DNA of 41,775 bases from a bacterium BMS3Abin08 (GCA_002897935.1 BDTA01000016.1:1-41775); one strand, 5' to 3'; counted from the first letter of the stretch, positions 1 through 9,242 are shown. A program made the numbers and translations. The notes: generated by a model not told the origin, from the sequence alone.

Positions 1-65
1 AGCGGGTACGCCCAATGCTCAACATACCATATGTATGTCTCCGCTTGGGCGACACCACTACTCCT
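1..65 (+). promoter_or_regulatory. Candidate structured leader RNA upstream of nhaA
   Basis: Three complementary segments are visible. GCCCAA (10-15) pairs with TTGGGC (45-50). ACATAC (22-27) pairs with GTATGT (33-38) inside it. GCGG (2-5) can pair with CCGC (41-44), which crosses the first helix and makes an H-type pseudoknot. The element sits about 80 bases before the likely nhaA start, and a further perfect hairpin (ATGGACT 106-112, AGTCCAT 120-126) lies between. Structured RNAs called nhaA-I and nhaA-II, including a lithium-sensing class, are known upstream of nhaA genes. Assignment to one of them is inference, because I recall the genomic context better than the consensus. The 5' part may be cut by the window edge. 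Confidence 0.4.
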
Positions 66-142
66 TGTATATCGAATTTTTACTTAGCCATCCTAAAACG
101 GTACTATGGACTTTTTACGAGTCCATCAATCCTTTGAATCCT

Positions 143-1501
143 ATGATTATTGCGGTCATAAAAAAACTTCTCCCGAGAAGACGGGAGATCAGTCTCAATC
201 TGATACTGCCCTTCCAGCAATTCTTCAAGAAGGAGGCATCAAGCAGCCTGCTCCTCATAGGGACCACGCTGCTTGCCCTGATCTGGGCAAACTCCCCCTA
301 TGCAGAAACGTATCACCGCTTCTGGGAGACTGAGATTGCAATCTCCTTTGGCCATCTCGGTTTTGCAAAGACGATGAGGGAATGGATTAATGAAGGACTC
401 ATGTCCATCTTCTTCTTCACTGTTGGTCTCGAGATTAAACGGGAGATCCTCGTTGGTGAGCTTGCCTCCGTAAAAAAGGCCCTGCTCCCCGTAGGGGCGG
501 CTATCGGGGGTATGCTTGTTCCTGCACTTATCTACTTTTTCATAAACCGGGGCCTCCCGTCCTCTACCGGGTGGGGAATTCCCATGGCCACGGACATCGC
601 CTTTGCCCTTGGCGCAATTTATATCCTCGGCAGAAGAATCCCAACAGGAATCAGGGTCTTTCTTTCTGCCTTTGCCATTGTCGATGACCTTGGAGCCGTG
701 TTTGTAATAGCCCTCTTCTATACATCGGGGGTCGTCTTTCACTACCTGCTTATCAGTCTTCTGATAATGTTTATCCTGGGGCTTGCCAACTTCTTCCAGG
801 TGAGAAAGACCTTCTTCTATGCCGTTCTCGGGTTATTCCTCTGGTTCTCAATCCTTGGCTCCGGACTTCATGCAACCGTTGCCGGTATAATTGTGGCAAT
901 GTTTATTCCCGCCCGAGGAAAGTATGATACAGACAGGTTCCTTGAAGATACCGGTTACTTCCTGGGTGAGTTTCAATGCCCGCCGGAGGGATGTGGCCGT
1001 TCCATACTGCTTAACCAGCGTCACCTCAACGCGGTACAGTCTATCGAGCTGGCCTGCCACCATGTCGAAACCCCCCTCCAGAGACTCGAGCATTCACTCC
1101 ACCCGTGGGTGGCCTTTGTTGTGGTTCCGGTCTTTGCACTTGCCAATGCAGGTATAACCTTTGGAGAGGTCGAGTTATCCAGGGCCTTCAGCGACCCCTT
1201 GACGCTTGGTATTATATTAGGTCTCGTCGTCGGAAAACCCCTCGGGATAAGCCTCTCCTCCTTTATCTTCGTAAAGAGCGGACTTGCTTCACTCCCTAAA
1301 AGCATAAGGTGGGAACACATCCTGGGGGCAAGTATGCTTGGTGGAATCGGCTTTACCATGTCACTGTTCATTGCGGGGCTTTCTTTCCCCGCCGGGGAGA
1401 TACTCAATTATTCAAAACTGGGGATCATTACCGCCTCCTTGATTTCGGGAATTGTCGGCCTCTCCTTCCTCTATCTCTTCTCTTTTAAAAAAAATCCCTG
1501 A
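143..1501 (+). CDS. nhaA: Na+/H+ antiporter NhaA
   Basis: Inner-membrane antiporter that exchanges internal Na+ or Li+ for external protons, for pH and sodium homeostasis. The protein is strongly hydrophobic with about a dozen membrane segments. It carries the family signature AIVDDLGA, whose two adjacent aspartates (about residues 181-182) are the ion-binding pair, followed by IALFYT. LHATVAG, HPWVAF and GKPLGI also match NhaA. Like many non-enteric NhaA proteins it has a long soluble insert between the middle helices, with CPPEGCG. The frame stays open back to 35, but a start at 143 (MIIAVIKK) gives the usual short N-terminus and keeps the upstream pairing segments out of the coding region. 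No clear Shine-Dalgarno precedes either start. The product is certain; the start is not. Confidence 0.93.
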   Translation: MIIAVIKKLLPRRREISLNLILPFQQFFKKEASSSLLLIGTTLLALIWANSPYAETYHRFWETEIAISFGHLGFAKTMREWINEGLMSIFFFTVGLEIKREILVGELASVKKALLPVGAAIGGMLVPALIYFFINRGLPSSTGWGIPMATDIAFALGAIYILGRRIPTGIRVFLSAFAIVDDLGAVFVIALFYTSGVVFHYLLISLLIMFILGLANFFQVRKTFFYAVLGLFLWFSILGSGLHATVAGIIVAMFIPARGKYDTDRFLEDTGYFLGEFQCPPEGCGRSILLNQRHLNAVQSIELACHHVETPLQRLEHSLHPWVAFVVVPVFALANAGITFGEVELSRAFSDPLTLGIILGLVVGKPLGISLSSFIFVKSGLASLPKSIRWEHILGASMLGGIGFTMSLFIAGLSFPAGEILNYSKLGIITASLISGIVGLSFLYLFSFKKNP

Positions 1502-1705
1502 GACTTCTCTATTAATTTTATTAATAACCTTTTTATTCAATTGATTAGATATAAGAGCAAATGTTACTTTATCGGACACACCCTAACCGTGTTTCAGGAT
1601 TAAAAGGTAACGAATTGTAACAAGTGCCTGTTGGACATTCTCGAATCAGAACACCTGAACACAGGGTTTGCCGGGCACTGCAATCAAACTTCCGGGAGGT
1701 TCCTT

Positions 1706-2158
1706 TTGGTAGAGAGGTTGGAGCGGATTATACAGACCTGCATAGAGGATGAGGGAAATGTCATATCCGTCCTGCAGGACATAGAGGATTCTTTTGGGTA
1801 CATACCCGAAGAGGCCATCTACTGGATATCGGAAAGACTGGATATTCCAGCTGCAAAGTTCTTCGGCGTAGCCACGTTCTATGCCCAGTTCCACCTCAAA
1901 CCCAGGGGTGAGAATATAATTACCGCCTGCTGCGGAACAGCCTGCCATGTAAAGGGATCGGAAAGACTGATCAACAGCCTTATCAAAGAACTCCAGATCC
2001 CCTCGGGCGAGGAAACCTCGGAGGACGGGAAGTTCACCGTTGAAAAGGTAAACTGTGTAGGGGCCTGCAGCATCGCCCCGGTGGTAATAATCAATAAAGC
2101 GATCCACGGCAAAATGTCGGCTGACAAATTAATGAAGGAAATCAGGAAACTTAAATAA
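1706..2158 (+). CDS. NuoE-like [2Fe-2S] subunit of NAD-dependent formate dehydrogenase
   Basis: Thioredoxin-fold [2Fe-2S] protein of the NuoE/HydC/HndA family, the small electron-transfer partner of a NuoF-type flavoprotein. The helical N-terminal part carries GYIPEEAI and GVATFYAQF. Cluster ligands are the cysteines in CCGTACH and in NCVGACSIAP. The TTG start at 1706 has GGGAGG six bases upstream; the frame is open to a TTG at 1631, which lacks a ribosome site, so the longer form (175 aa) is less likely. The stop lies three bases before the NuoF-like gene, and the selenocysteine formate dehydrogenase follows, so this is one soluble complex. Function in formate oxidation or CO2 reduction is inferred from the operon, because NADP- and NAD-reducing hydrogenases use near-identical subunits. 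Confidence 0.88.
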   Translation: MVERLERIIQTCIEDEGNVISVLQDIEDSFGYIPEEAIYWISERLDIPAAKFFGVATFYAQFHLKPRGENIITACCGTACHVKGSERLINSLIKELQIPSGEETSEDGKFTVEKVNCVGACSIAPVVIINKAIHGKMSADKLMKEIRKLK

Positions 2159-2161
2159 CTC

Positions 2162-3943
2162 ATGGAAAGGGAAAACATTACCATAAAGGTATGTATGGGA
2201 ACAGGCGGGCTTGCCGCCGGTGGAGAGGCCGTGATGACAGCCTTTGAGGAAAACCTGAAGTCCGCTCAACTGGATGCCTCGGTTTCAAGGCACTGCTCGA
2301 TGCACAAGGTCGGCTGCCGGGGGTTCTGTGCCAGGGATGTCCTCGTTGACATAATCGCCGGCACTGATAAGACGACCTACGAATATATAAAGCCCGACAT
2401 GGTTCCCCGGATTGTTGAGGAACATCTCGTTGGCGGCACCCCAGTAAAGGAGTGGGCCGTTAAGGACGCATACCATACGTTCCATGAAAAGCAGGTAAAG
2501 GTGGTACTCGCCGACTGTGGGGAGGTTGATCCCGAGGATATAGACTCCTATATTGCACGGGATGGTTATACGGCGGTTCGCAAGGTCCTTACCTCTATGG
2601 ATCCGGAACAGGTGATCAACACCCTTGAGGCCTCGGGTTTGAGGGGAAGGGGCGGAGCCGGTTTCCCAACGGGTCTTAAGTGGGATTTTGCAAGAAAGGC
2701 CCCGGGAACGGAAAAGTACATCATCTGTAATGCCGATGAAGGAGACCCCGGCGCCTTCATGGACAGGTCGGTCATAGAGGGTAATCCCCATTCCGTTATT
2801 GAAGGGATGATCATCGCCGCCTATTCCATCGGGGCCTCAAAAGGATACGTATATATCAGGGCTGAGTATCCCCTTGCAGTTGAGCGTCTCAGAAAGGCCC
2901 TGTCAGATGCCCGTGGAAGGGGATTCATAGGGGAAGGGATACTGAAAACAGATTTCTCTTTTGATATAAAGATCAAGCTTGGCGCCGGTGCATTTGTTTG
3001 CGGAGAGGAGACCGCCCTGATAGCCTCTATTGAAGGCCAGAGGGGGATGCCCCGGGCAAAGCCCCCCTTTCCCGCGCGGAAGGGACTCTGGGGTAAACCG
3101 ACAGTGATCAATAATGTGGAAACCCTCGCCAATATCTCCTGCATCATTCGTAACGGAGCGCTATGGTTTGCCCGTTTCGGTACAGACAAGAGCAAGGGCA
3201 CCAAGGTCTTTGCCCTCACCGGGAAGGTAAACAACACCGGGCTCATCGAGGTCCCGATGGGCATATCCCTGAAAGAGATTATATACGATATAGGGGGGGG
3301 AATCGAAAACGGCAGGGTACTGAAGGCGGTCCAGACAGGGGGCCCCTCAGGAGGCTGTATCCCTGCGGACATGATCGATATCTCCGTTGATTATGAGTCA
3401 CTTGCAAAGGTGGGCTCAATCGTGGGCTCAGGCGGCATGGTAGTGATGGATGAAATGGACTGCATGGTGAATATCGCAACGTACTTTCTCGAATTCACCC
3501 AGTCCGAGTCCTGCGGTAAGTGCGTTCCCTGCCGTATCGGAACCAAGAGGCTCCTGGAGATCCTCACAAGGATCACTGAAGGAAGGGGCAGGCCCGGAGA
3601 TATCGAACTCCTTGAAACACTGAGTAGAGACGTAAAAACCGCCTCCCTCTGCGGTCTTGGACAGACCGCACCAAACCCCGTGCTGAGCACCATCAGGTAT
3701 TTCAGGGAGGAGTATGAAGCACACATCCATGAGAAGCGTTGCCCGGCAGGTGTCTGTAAACATCTCCTCACTTACAGCATCCTTGAGGAGTTTTGTAAAG
3801 GCTGCACCATGTGTGCCCGGGTCTGTCCGGCAGGGGCCATACTGGGAGAAAAGAAACAGCCACACAGGATCGTTCAGGAAATCTGCATAAAGTGCGGCGC
3901 ATGTTTCGAAACCTGTAAATTCAAGGCAATAAAGAAGGGGTAA
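2162..3943 (+). CDS. NuoF-like NAD(H)/FMN flavoprotein subunit of formate dehydrogenase
   Basis: 593-residue diaphorase subunit that passes electrons between the iron-sulfur chain and NAD+/NADH. Domains in order: an N-terminal thioredoxin-like [2Fe-2S] domain (about 1-110); the FMN/NADH core with GLRGRGGAGFPTG and CNADEGDPGAF (about 160-200); the SLBB region (about 330-400); a [4Fe-4S] site ESCGKCVPCR; and a C-terminal double ferredoxin with CKGCTMCARVCP and CIKCGACFETC. This is the HydB/HndC architecture found in soluble NAD-linked hydrogenases and formate dehydrogenases, some of which bifurcate electrons to ferredoxin. The N-terminal domain reads VCMGTGG where many homologues have a second cysteine, so its cluster may be altered or absent. 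It begins three bases after the NuoE-like stop. Confidence 0.92.
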   Translation: MERENITIKVCMGTGGLAAGGEAVMTAFEENLKSAQLDASVSRHCSMHKVGCRGFCARDVLVDIIAGTDKTTYEYIKPDMVPRIVEEHLVGGTPVKEWAVKDAYHTFHEKQVKVVLADCGEVDPEDIDSYIARDGYTAVRKVLTSMDPEQVINTLEASGLRGRGGAGFPTGLKWDFARKAPGTEKYIICNADEGDPGAFMDRSVIEGNPHSVIEGMIIAAYSIGASKGYVYIRAEYPLAVERLRKALSDARGRGFIGEGILKTDFSFDIKIKLGAGAFVCGEETALIASIEGQRGMPRAKPPFPARKGLWGKPTVINNVETLANISCIIRNGALWFARFGTDKSKGTKVFALTGKVNNTGLIEVPMGISLKEIIYDIGGGIENGRVLKAVQTGGPSGGCIPADMIDISVDYESLAKVGSIVGSGGMVVMDEMDCMVNIATYFLEFTQSESCGKCVPCRIGTKRLLEILTRITEGRGRPGDIELLETLSRDVKTASLCGLGQTAPNPVLSTIRYFREEYEAHIHEKRCPAGVCKHLLTYSILEEFCKGCTMCARVCPAGAILGEKKQPHRIVQEICIKCGACFETCKFKAIKKG

Positions 3944-4039
3944 CCATACTGCTTCAGGCTACGGCTTTCGGACCGGGGGTTATTCTTCATTGACATGCAC
4001 CGGCAACATGGAACGTCTAATCTGGAACGAGGAGGCATG

Positions 4040-6715
4040 ATGACCGTTACGATTACCATAGATGGTAAATACCTTGAGGTGAAAGAGGGTTCAACAATCC
4101 TCCAGGCCGCAAGGGATAATGATCTCTACATTCCAACCCTCTGTGAAGATCCCAGACTTGAGCCCTATGGTGGTTGCCGTCTCTGTCTCGTGCAGATAAC
4201 GGGTATGCCGAAGCCGGTCACTGCCTGCACCACCCCCGTTTCAGAAGGCATGGAGATTATTACCGGTAACGAACATATCGAGGGTATAAGAAAGACGATC
4301 GTCGAACTCCTTCTGAGTGACCACCCCAATGACTGCATGGTCTGCGATAAGGCCGGTGACTGCACCCTCCAGGAGCTTGCCTATTTCTACAATCTCAGAG
4401 AGAACCGCTTCCTGGGGGCACGGAGACGGTACCCGATGAGAGATGCAAACCCCTTTATTGAACGTGATATGGAAAAGTGTATCCTCTGCGGAAAGTGTGT
4501 CCGTGTCTGCAACGAGGTTCAGGGGGTTGGCGCCATAGAGATTGCCTACAGGGGATTTAACGCCAAGGTATGTCCTCCCTTTGAAAAGGACCTCAACTGC
4601 GAGTTCTGTGGACAGTGCGTGAGTGTATGCCCCACCGGGGCACTTATGGGGAAACTCTCCCTTGGAAAGGGAAGACAGAAGGATATAAAAAAGGTCGACA
4701 CCATATGCCCCTACTGCGGATGTGGCTGTAACCTCACTCTCCATGTTGCCAGAAACAAGGTCATCAGGGTTTCTTCTCCTGATGAAGGCCTGAACGAGGG
4801 GTGGTTATGCGTTAAGGGCAGGTTTGCTTTTAACTTCATCGACAGCCCGGACAGGCTGAAAAAGCCGCTTGTTAAACGCAATGGGAACTTCGAGGAGGTC
4901 ACCTGGAATGAGGCACTCGATTACACAGCTGAACGACTTTGGAACATAAAGGTTAAGCACGGCTCCGACGCTATTGCCGGCCTGAGTTCCGCCCGCTGCA
5001 CCAATGAGGAAAACTATCTGTTTCAGAAGTTGATGAGGGCGGTGGTGGGGACCAATAATGTTGACCACTGCGCCCGCTACTGACACAGCGCAACCGTGGC
5101 CGGTCTGGCCACTGTCTTTGGTTCCGGTGCCATGACCAACTCCATCCCCGAGATAGAGAATTCTGATCTTATATTCGTTATCGGATCCAATACCAAGGAA
5201 AACCATCCTATCATCGCCCAGAAGATGATCAAGGCATATAGAAAGGGTGCAAGGTTGATTATAGCAGACCCCAGGAGGGTCCCCCTTGTAAGGTTCGCCC
5301 ACATATGGATGCAGCACAGACCGGGAACCGACGTTGCACTCCTTAACAGCATGATGCATGTAATAGTGAAGGAAGACCTCGTTGACAGGAATTTCATTGT
5401 ATTCAAGACCGAGGGCTTCGAGAAGGAATTTATCGAAACGATCGAGGAATACACCCCGGAGGTCGGCGAAAAAATCACGGGCATTCCCAAAGGGAAGATA
5501 ATCGAGTCTGCCCGCCTTTATGCAACTGCACCAAGGGCGGCAATCTATTATACCATGGGAATAACCCAGCACAGTCACGGGACAGACAACGTCTTCTGTA
5601 TAGCAAACCTTGCCATGATGACGGGAAACCTCGGCAGGGAGAGCGCCGGGGTGAACCCCCTGCGGGGTCAGAACAACGTACAGGGCGCAACGGATATGGG
5701 CTGCAGCCCCAACCTGTATCCCGGATACCAGAAGGTTGGCATTGCCTCCATCAGAGAACGTTTCGAGGCACTCTGGAAGACATCCCTCTCAGAGAAAGAG
5801 GGTCTGGCGGCAACAGAAATGCTCTTTGCTGCAGAGGCAGGAAAGCTCAGGGCCATGTACATCATGGGTGAAAACCCCGTCCTGAGTGACCCTGAAATGA
5901 ATCACACGGTCAGGGCATTGAAGGGCATTGAATTCCTCGTCGTACAGGATATCTTCATGACAGAGACGGCAGCACTTGCAGATGTGGTGCTTCCCGCCGC
6001 CTCTTTTGCCGAAAAGGACGGGACCTTCACCAACACGGAGAGGCGGGTCCAGCGGGTAAGAAGGGCTATAGCCCCTCCCGGTGATGCCCGTGAGGACTCA
6101 TGGATAATCCGGGAACTCGGCAGGAGAATGGGTTACGAGATGAAGTACCTTGACGTGGAGGAGATATTCAAGGAAATCGGGACGGCCTGGCCCGCAATGG
6201 CCGGGATCTCCTATCCAAGAATCGACAGTAGCGGTCTTCAGTGGCCATGTCCGACAAAGGACCATCCCGGCACACAGTACCTCTTCAAGGGAGGCTTCCC
6301 CCGGGGAAGGGGCCGTTTTACCGTGGTTAAACACAGGCCACCCGCCGAGGAGCCTGATGAAGCGTTTCCCCTTGTACTAACAACCGGCCGGCAGCTGTTT
6401 CAATACCATACCGGGACAATGACACGCCGTGTAGCTGCTATTAATACAGTCTCACCGGGCCCCTATGTCGAAATAAACAGGTACGATGCAGAGGAACTCT
6501 CCTTAGAGGATGGAACAACCGTTGAGGTTACCTCAAGGAGGGGTTCAATTAAACTCAGGGCGCTTGTCTCGGAACGCACGGATAAGGGCGTCGTTTTTAT
6601 ACCCTTCCATTTCCGGGAGGCCGCTGCAAATGTTCTCACTGACTGCCATACCCTCGATCCACTCTGTAAAATACCGGAACTGAAGGTCTGTGCCGTAAAA
6701 ATCACGCGGGCCTGA
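4040..6715 (+). CDS. fdhA: Formate dehydrogenase catalytic subunit, selenocysteine-containing (UGA at 5081-5083 read as Sec)
   Basis: Molybdenum or tungsten bis-PGD formate dehydrogenase of about 891 residues. The N-terminus is NuoG-like: a [2Fe-2S] domain (C35, C46, C49, C63), a His-ligated cluster in HPNDCMVCDKAGDC (H95, C99, C102, C108), then CILCGKCVRVC and CEFCGQCVSVC. The catalytic domain opens with CPYCGCGC. UGA at 5081 is residue 348 and sits in CARY-U-HSATVAGLA, exactly the Sec site of the family. The same frame continues without interruption to 6715, and a SECIS hairpin follows the UGA. The reaction is formate to CO2 with electrons to NAD via the two preceding subunits, or the reverse. 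GAGGAGG precedes two consecutive ATGs (4037 and 4040). Standard ORF calling splits this into two genes (ending at 5083, restarting at 5096). Confidence 0.95.
5081..5123 (+). other. Bacterial SECIS element of fdhA
   Basis: Immediately after the UGA, GTGGCC (5096-5101) and GGCCAC (5107-5112) form a perfect six-base-pair stem capped by the loop GGTCT (5102-5106). The loop sequence and its distance from UGA (18 bases between) match my recollection of the Escherichia coli fdhF SECIS, where SelB binds the GU of the apical loop. AACC (5092-5095) and GGTT (5120-5123) could form a lower stem. Insertion here requires selA, selB, selC and selD elsewhere in the genome. Confidence 0.88.
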
Positions 6716-6897
6716 GGGCGTTGAAATAAATAATCATACATTATAGACTTATAATATTCCTTTATGTTATCTTATATTGTTGTCGATACAGAGGGACAAC
6801 AACCCCTCTGAAAGAATAGGGTGCAAATTCATTAAATCGGGCTTAACAAAAGCTGTTAGCCTTGTACTATAAAACAACAACACAACCGGAGGCCGCA
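6716..6897 (+). other. Intergenic leader with overlapping alternative hairpins
   Basis: Between fdhA and the next gene two stems share bases and cannot coexist: TTGTTGTC (6777-6784) with GACAACAA (6795-6802), and CAGAGGG (6789-6795) with CCCTCTG (6804-6810). A third, imperfect stem pairs GGCTTAAC with GTTAGCC at about 6840-6861. No T-run follows, so this is not a simple terminator. It may be an mRNA leader of the downstream gene or a processing site. Function is unknown. Confidence 0.4.
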
Positions 6898-7356
6898 ATG
6901 GTAAATTTATCCGACCTGAAAAGACAGATTCTGTTAAAGGCCCTCACCGATGAGGAATTGAAGATAATAGCTGAGAGGATAAAACCCGTCAAATACCCCC
7001 TGGGTAAACTGATCTTTATGGAAGGAGAAACAACAAAGGGGATATACCTTATCAAGACAGGAAAGATTGAGATATCAAAAAACACCCCGGACGGCTGGAA
7101 ACAGACACTTGCGGTATTGAATGACGATCACTTCTTTGGAGAACTGTCAGTGATTGAGGATAAAAAGGAGCACGGTGCAATTGCAACGGCTATAGAAAAC
7201 ACCGACCTCTATTTAATCCCGACAGATGATTTAAGGTCACTGGAACAGGACCACCCGAAGATCATGTACAAGATCATGAAGACCATCGCCCAGGTAGCAA
7301 GCAGGAATGTCCACACAATGAATGAGAAGCTTGTAAAGTTGCTGATAAGTTATTAG
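6898..7356 (+). CDS. Stand-alone cyclic nucleotide-binding-domain protein
   Basis: 152-residue protein made almost only of the CRP/FNR-type sensor beta-barrel. Visible motifs are PLGKLIFMEGE, GIYLIKTGKIEI and HFFGELSVIEDK, the last resembling the phosphate-binding cassette, although the FGELS segment lacks the following arginine-alanine pair of true cAMP binders. No helix-turn-helix follows the C-terminal helix, so it is not a DNA-binding regulator by itself. The ATG at 6898 follows GGAGG; an in-frame TTG at 6862 gives a longer form without a ribosome site. It lies between the formate dehydrogenase and formate-THF ligase genes on the same strand, so a regulatory role in C1 metabolism is possible but unproven. 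Confidence 0.85.
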   Translation: MVNLSDLKRQILLKALTDEELKIIAERIKPVKYPLGKLIFMEGETTKGIYLIKTGKIEISKNTPDGWKQTLAVLNDDHFFGELSVIEDKKEHGAIATAIENTDLYLIPTDDLRSLEQDHPKIMYKIMKTIAQVASRNVHTMNEKLVKLLISY

Positions 7357-7428
7357 CAATCCGGTCAAGAGAACTACAGTGATACCAATCGCAGCACTTC
7401 CAAATAATATCAAAAAGGGAGGACATTT

Positions 7429-7458
7429 ATGAGAAAGGGAGGACTTTATGCCACTTGA
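7429..7458 (+). CDS. Possible 9-codon leader peptide overlapping the fhs start
   Basis: An ATG at 7429 preceded by AAAGGGAGGAC opens a short frame, MRKGGLYAT, ending in TGA at 7456-7458, past the fhs start codon at 7448 in another frame. The ribosome site plus ATG block is a near duplicate of the one used by fhs. It could couple translation or be the relic of a tandem duplication. No conservation evidence is available. Confidence 0.3.
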   Translation: MRKGGLYAT

Positions 7459-9211
7459 TCCAACCAAACATGCAGACTGGGAAATTGCCGAGGCTGCAGA
7501 GAAGAACATGAAAACCGTCTATCAACTGGCCGAAGAGATGGAACTTGAGAAGGACGAACTCCTTCCCCACGGTCACTACGTTGCAAAGATCGACTACAAG
7601 AGCATCCTTAACAGGCTCAAGGACAGACCGGATGGAAAGTACATCGATGTAACAGCTATCACACCTACACCGCTTGGAGAAGGAAAATCCACCACCACCA
7701 TAGGTCTCCTCCAGGGGATGGGTAGAAGAGGGAAGAAGGTAACAGCAGCTATCAGGCAGCCCTCAGGCGGACCGACTATGAACATCAAGGGCTCGGCAGC
7801 CGGAGGCGGGCTCTCTCAGTGCATCCCCCTTACCCCGTTCTCTCTCGGATTGACCGGCGACATCAACGCAATCATGAACGCCCATAACCTCGCTCTTGTT
7901 GCCCTGACCTCGAGGATGCAGCACGAGTTCAATTATAATGACGAGAAGCTTGCGAAGAGAAACCTTAAACGGTTAAACATTGACCCAAGAAACGTCCATA
8001 TGGGCTGGATTATCGACTTCTGTGCCCAGGCCCTGAGAAAGATTATTATCGGCATCGGCGGCAAGATGGACGGTTTCATGATGGACTCAAGGTTTGACAT
8101 AGCCGTTTCTTCGGAAATAATGGCGATCCTTGCCGTTGCCACCGACCTGAAAGACTTCCGTGAGCGGATGGGCAGGATTGTTGTTGCCGATGACAAACAG
8201 GGTAACCCCATAACAACAGCCGACCTTGAGGTTGACGGCGCAATGACCGCCTGGATGGTTGAGGCACTCAACCCCAACCTTATGCAGTCCATTGAAGGAC
8301 AGCCCGTCCTTGTCCATGCCGGCCCCTTTGCAAACATAGCGATCGGCCAGTCCTCGATCATCGCCGACAGAGTGGCTCTTAAGCTTGGTGACTATCACAT
8401 AACAGAAAGCGGCTTCGGTGCCGACATCGGCTTTGAAAAATTCTGGAACCTCAAGTGCCGCTTTTCAGGACTGAAACCCCACGCAGCCGTCATCGTTGCA
8501 ACCATAAGGGCACTGAAGTGCCATGGAGGGGCACCCATTCCTGTTCCTGGAAGACCCATTCCCGAGGAGTACAACAGTGAAAATGTAGGGTGGGTGGAGA
8601 AGGGATGCGCAAACCTCATCCACCATATAAAAACAGTGAAGAGGGCAGGCATAAATCCCGTTGTCTGTATCAATGCCTTCTATTCAGATACCAAGAACGA
8701 GATTCAGGCGGTCAGGAGGGCGGTCGAGGAAGCCGGTGCGAGGGTCGCCGTAAGTGAACACTGGCTGAAAGGCGGTGAAGGCGCTCTGGAACTCGCCGAT
8801 GCAGTAATAGACGCCTGTAATGAAGAGAACGGATTCAAATATCTCTACTCCATTGATACCCCCTTAAGAAACAGGATAGAGCAGATTGCCGAACACGTCT
8901 ACGGCGCTGACGGCGTTGAATACTCACCTGAGGCACTTTCAAAAATAAAGGCCGTGGAGGCAGATCCTGAACTCAGCAAACTGGGGACCTGTATGGTCAA
9001 GACTCACCTGAGTCTATCAGACGATCCTAGCAAGAAGGGTGTTCCACAAGGTTGGAAACTCTTTGTGACGAAACTCCTTGTCTATCAGGGTGCAGGATTT
9101 GTCGTACCCGTCGCCGGTGCTGTCAAGCTCATGCCCGGCACCTCTTCAGATCCGGCCTACAGAAGGGTGGACGTGGATACTGAAACGGGAAAGGTAAAGG
9201 GCCTGTTCTAA
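7448..9211 (+). CDS. fhs: Formate-tetrahydrofolate ligase
   Basis: 587-residue cytoplasmic enzyme that makes 10-formyl-THF from formate, ATP and THF, the entry step of the methyl branch of the Wood-Ljungdahl pathway and of formate assimilation. The P-loop [13 protein letters not shown] is near residue 75, followed by [26 protein letters not shown] and the C-terminal [15 protein letters not shown] segment also match. It is somewhat longer than the roughly 557-residue Moorella-type enzyme. GGGAGG lies four bases before the ATG. Proximity to the formate dehydrogenase indicates that the two steps CO2 to formate to formyl-THF, or the reverse in an oxidative pathway, are encoded together. folD and metF are not in the window. 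A hairpin at 9221 follows. Confidence 0.96.
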   Translation: MPLDPTKHADWEIAEAAEKNMKTVYQLAEEMELEKDELLPHGHYVAKIDYKSILNRLKDRPDGKYIDVTAITPTPLGEGKSTTTIGLLQGMGRRGKKVTAAIRQPSGGPTMNIKGSAAGGGLSQCIPLTPFSLGLTGDINAIMNAHNLALVALTSRMQHEFNYNDEKLAKRNLKRLNIDPRNVHMGWIIDFCAQALRKIIIGIGGKMDGFMMDSRFDIAVSSEIMAILAVATDLKDFRERMGRIVVADDKQGNPITTADLEVDGAMTAWMVEALNPNLMQSIEGQPVLVHAGPFANIAIGQSSIIADRVALKLGDYHITESGFGADIGFEKFWNLKCRFSGLKPHAAVIVATIRALKCHGGAPIPVPGRPIPEEYNSENVGWVEKGCANLIHHIKTVKRAGINPVVCINAFYSDTKNEIQAVRRAVEEAGARVAVSEHWLKGGEGALELADAVIDACNEENGFKYLYSIDTPLRNRIEQIAEHVYGADGVEYSPEALSKIKAVEADPELSKLGTCMVKTHLSLSDDPSKKGVPQGWKLFVTKLLVYQGAGFVVPVAGAVKLMPGTSSDPAYRRVDVDTETGKVKGLF

Positions 9212-9220
9212 CAAAAATAA

Positions 9221-9242
9221 GGGGGTGGGATCTCCCACCCCC
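9221..9242 (+). terminator. Perfect hairpin after fhs
   Basis: GGGGGTGGGA and TCCCACCCCC form a perfect ten-base-pair stem ten bases after the fhs stop. The downstream side has no long T-run (TCCTCTG), while the upstream side is A-rich, so intrinsic termination on the plus strand is plausible but not classical. It may also act as a 3'-end stabiliser. Confidence 0.6.

Noticed and set aside
35-142. N-terminal extension of NhaA by 36 residues
   Set aside because: The extension has no ribosome site, no resemblance to NhaA N-termini and overlaps the predicted leader pairing.
1021-1407. Long antisense frames under nhaA, the fdh genes, gyrB and others
   Set aside because: They mirror codon structure of real genes on the other strand, show no recognisable domains and have no ribosome sites.
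1631-1705. Longer start of the NuoE-like subunit
   Set aside because: The TTG at 1631 has no ribosome site, while the TTG at 1706 has GGGAGG at good spacing.
5096-6715. Separate formate dehydrogenase gene starting at 5096 next to a truncated gene ending at 5083
   Set aside because: Both parts share one frame, the UGA is at the Sec position of the family and a SECIS follows.
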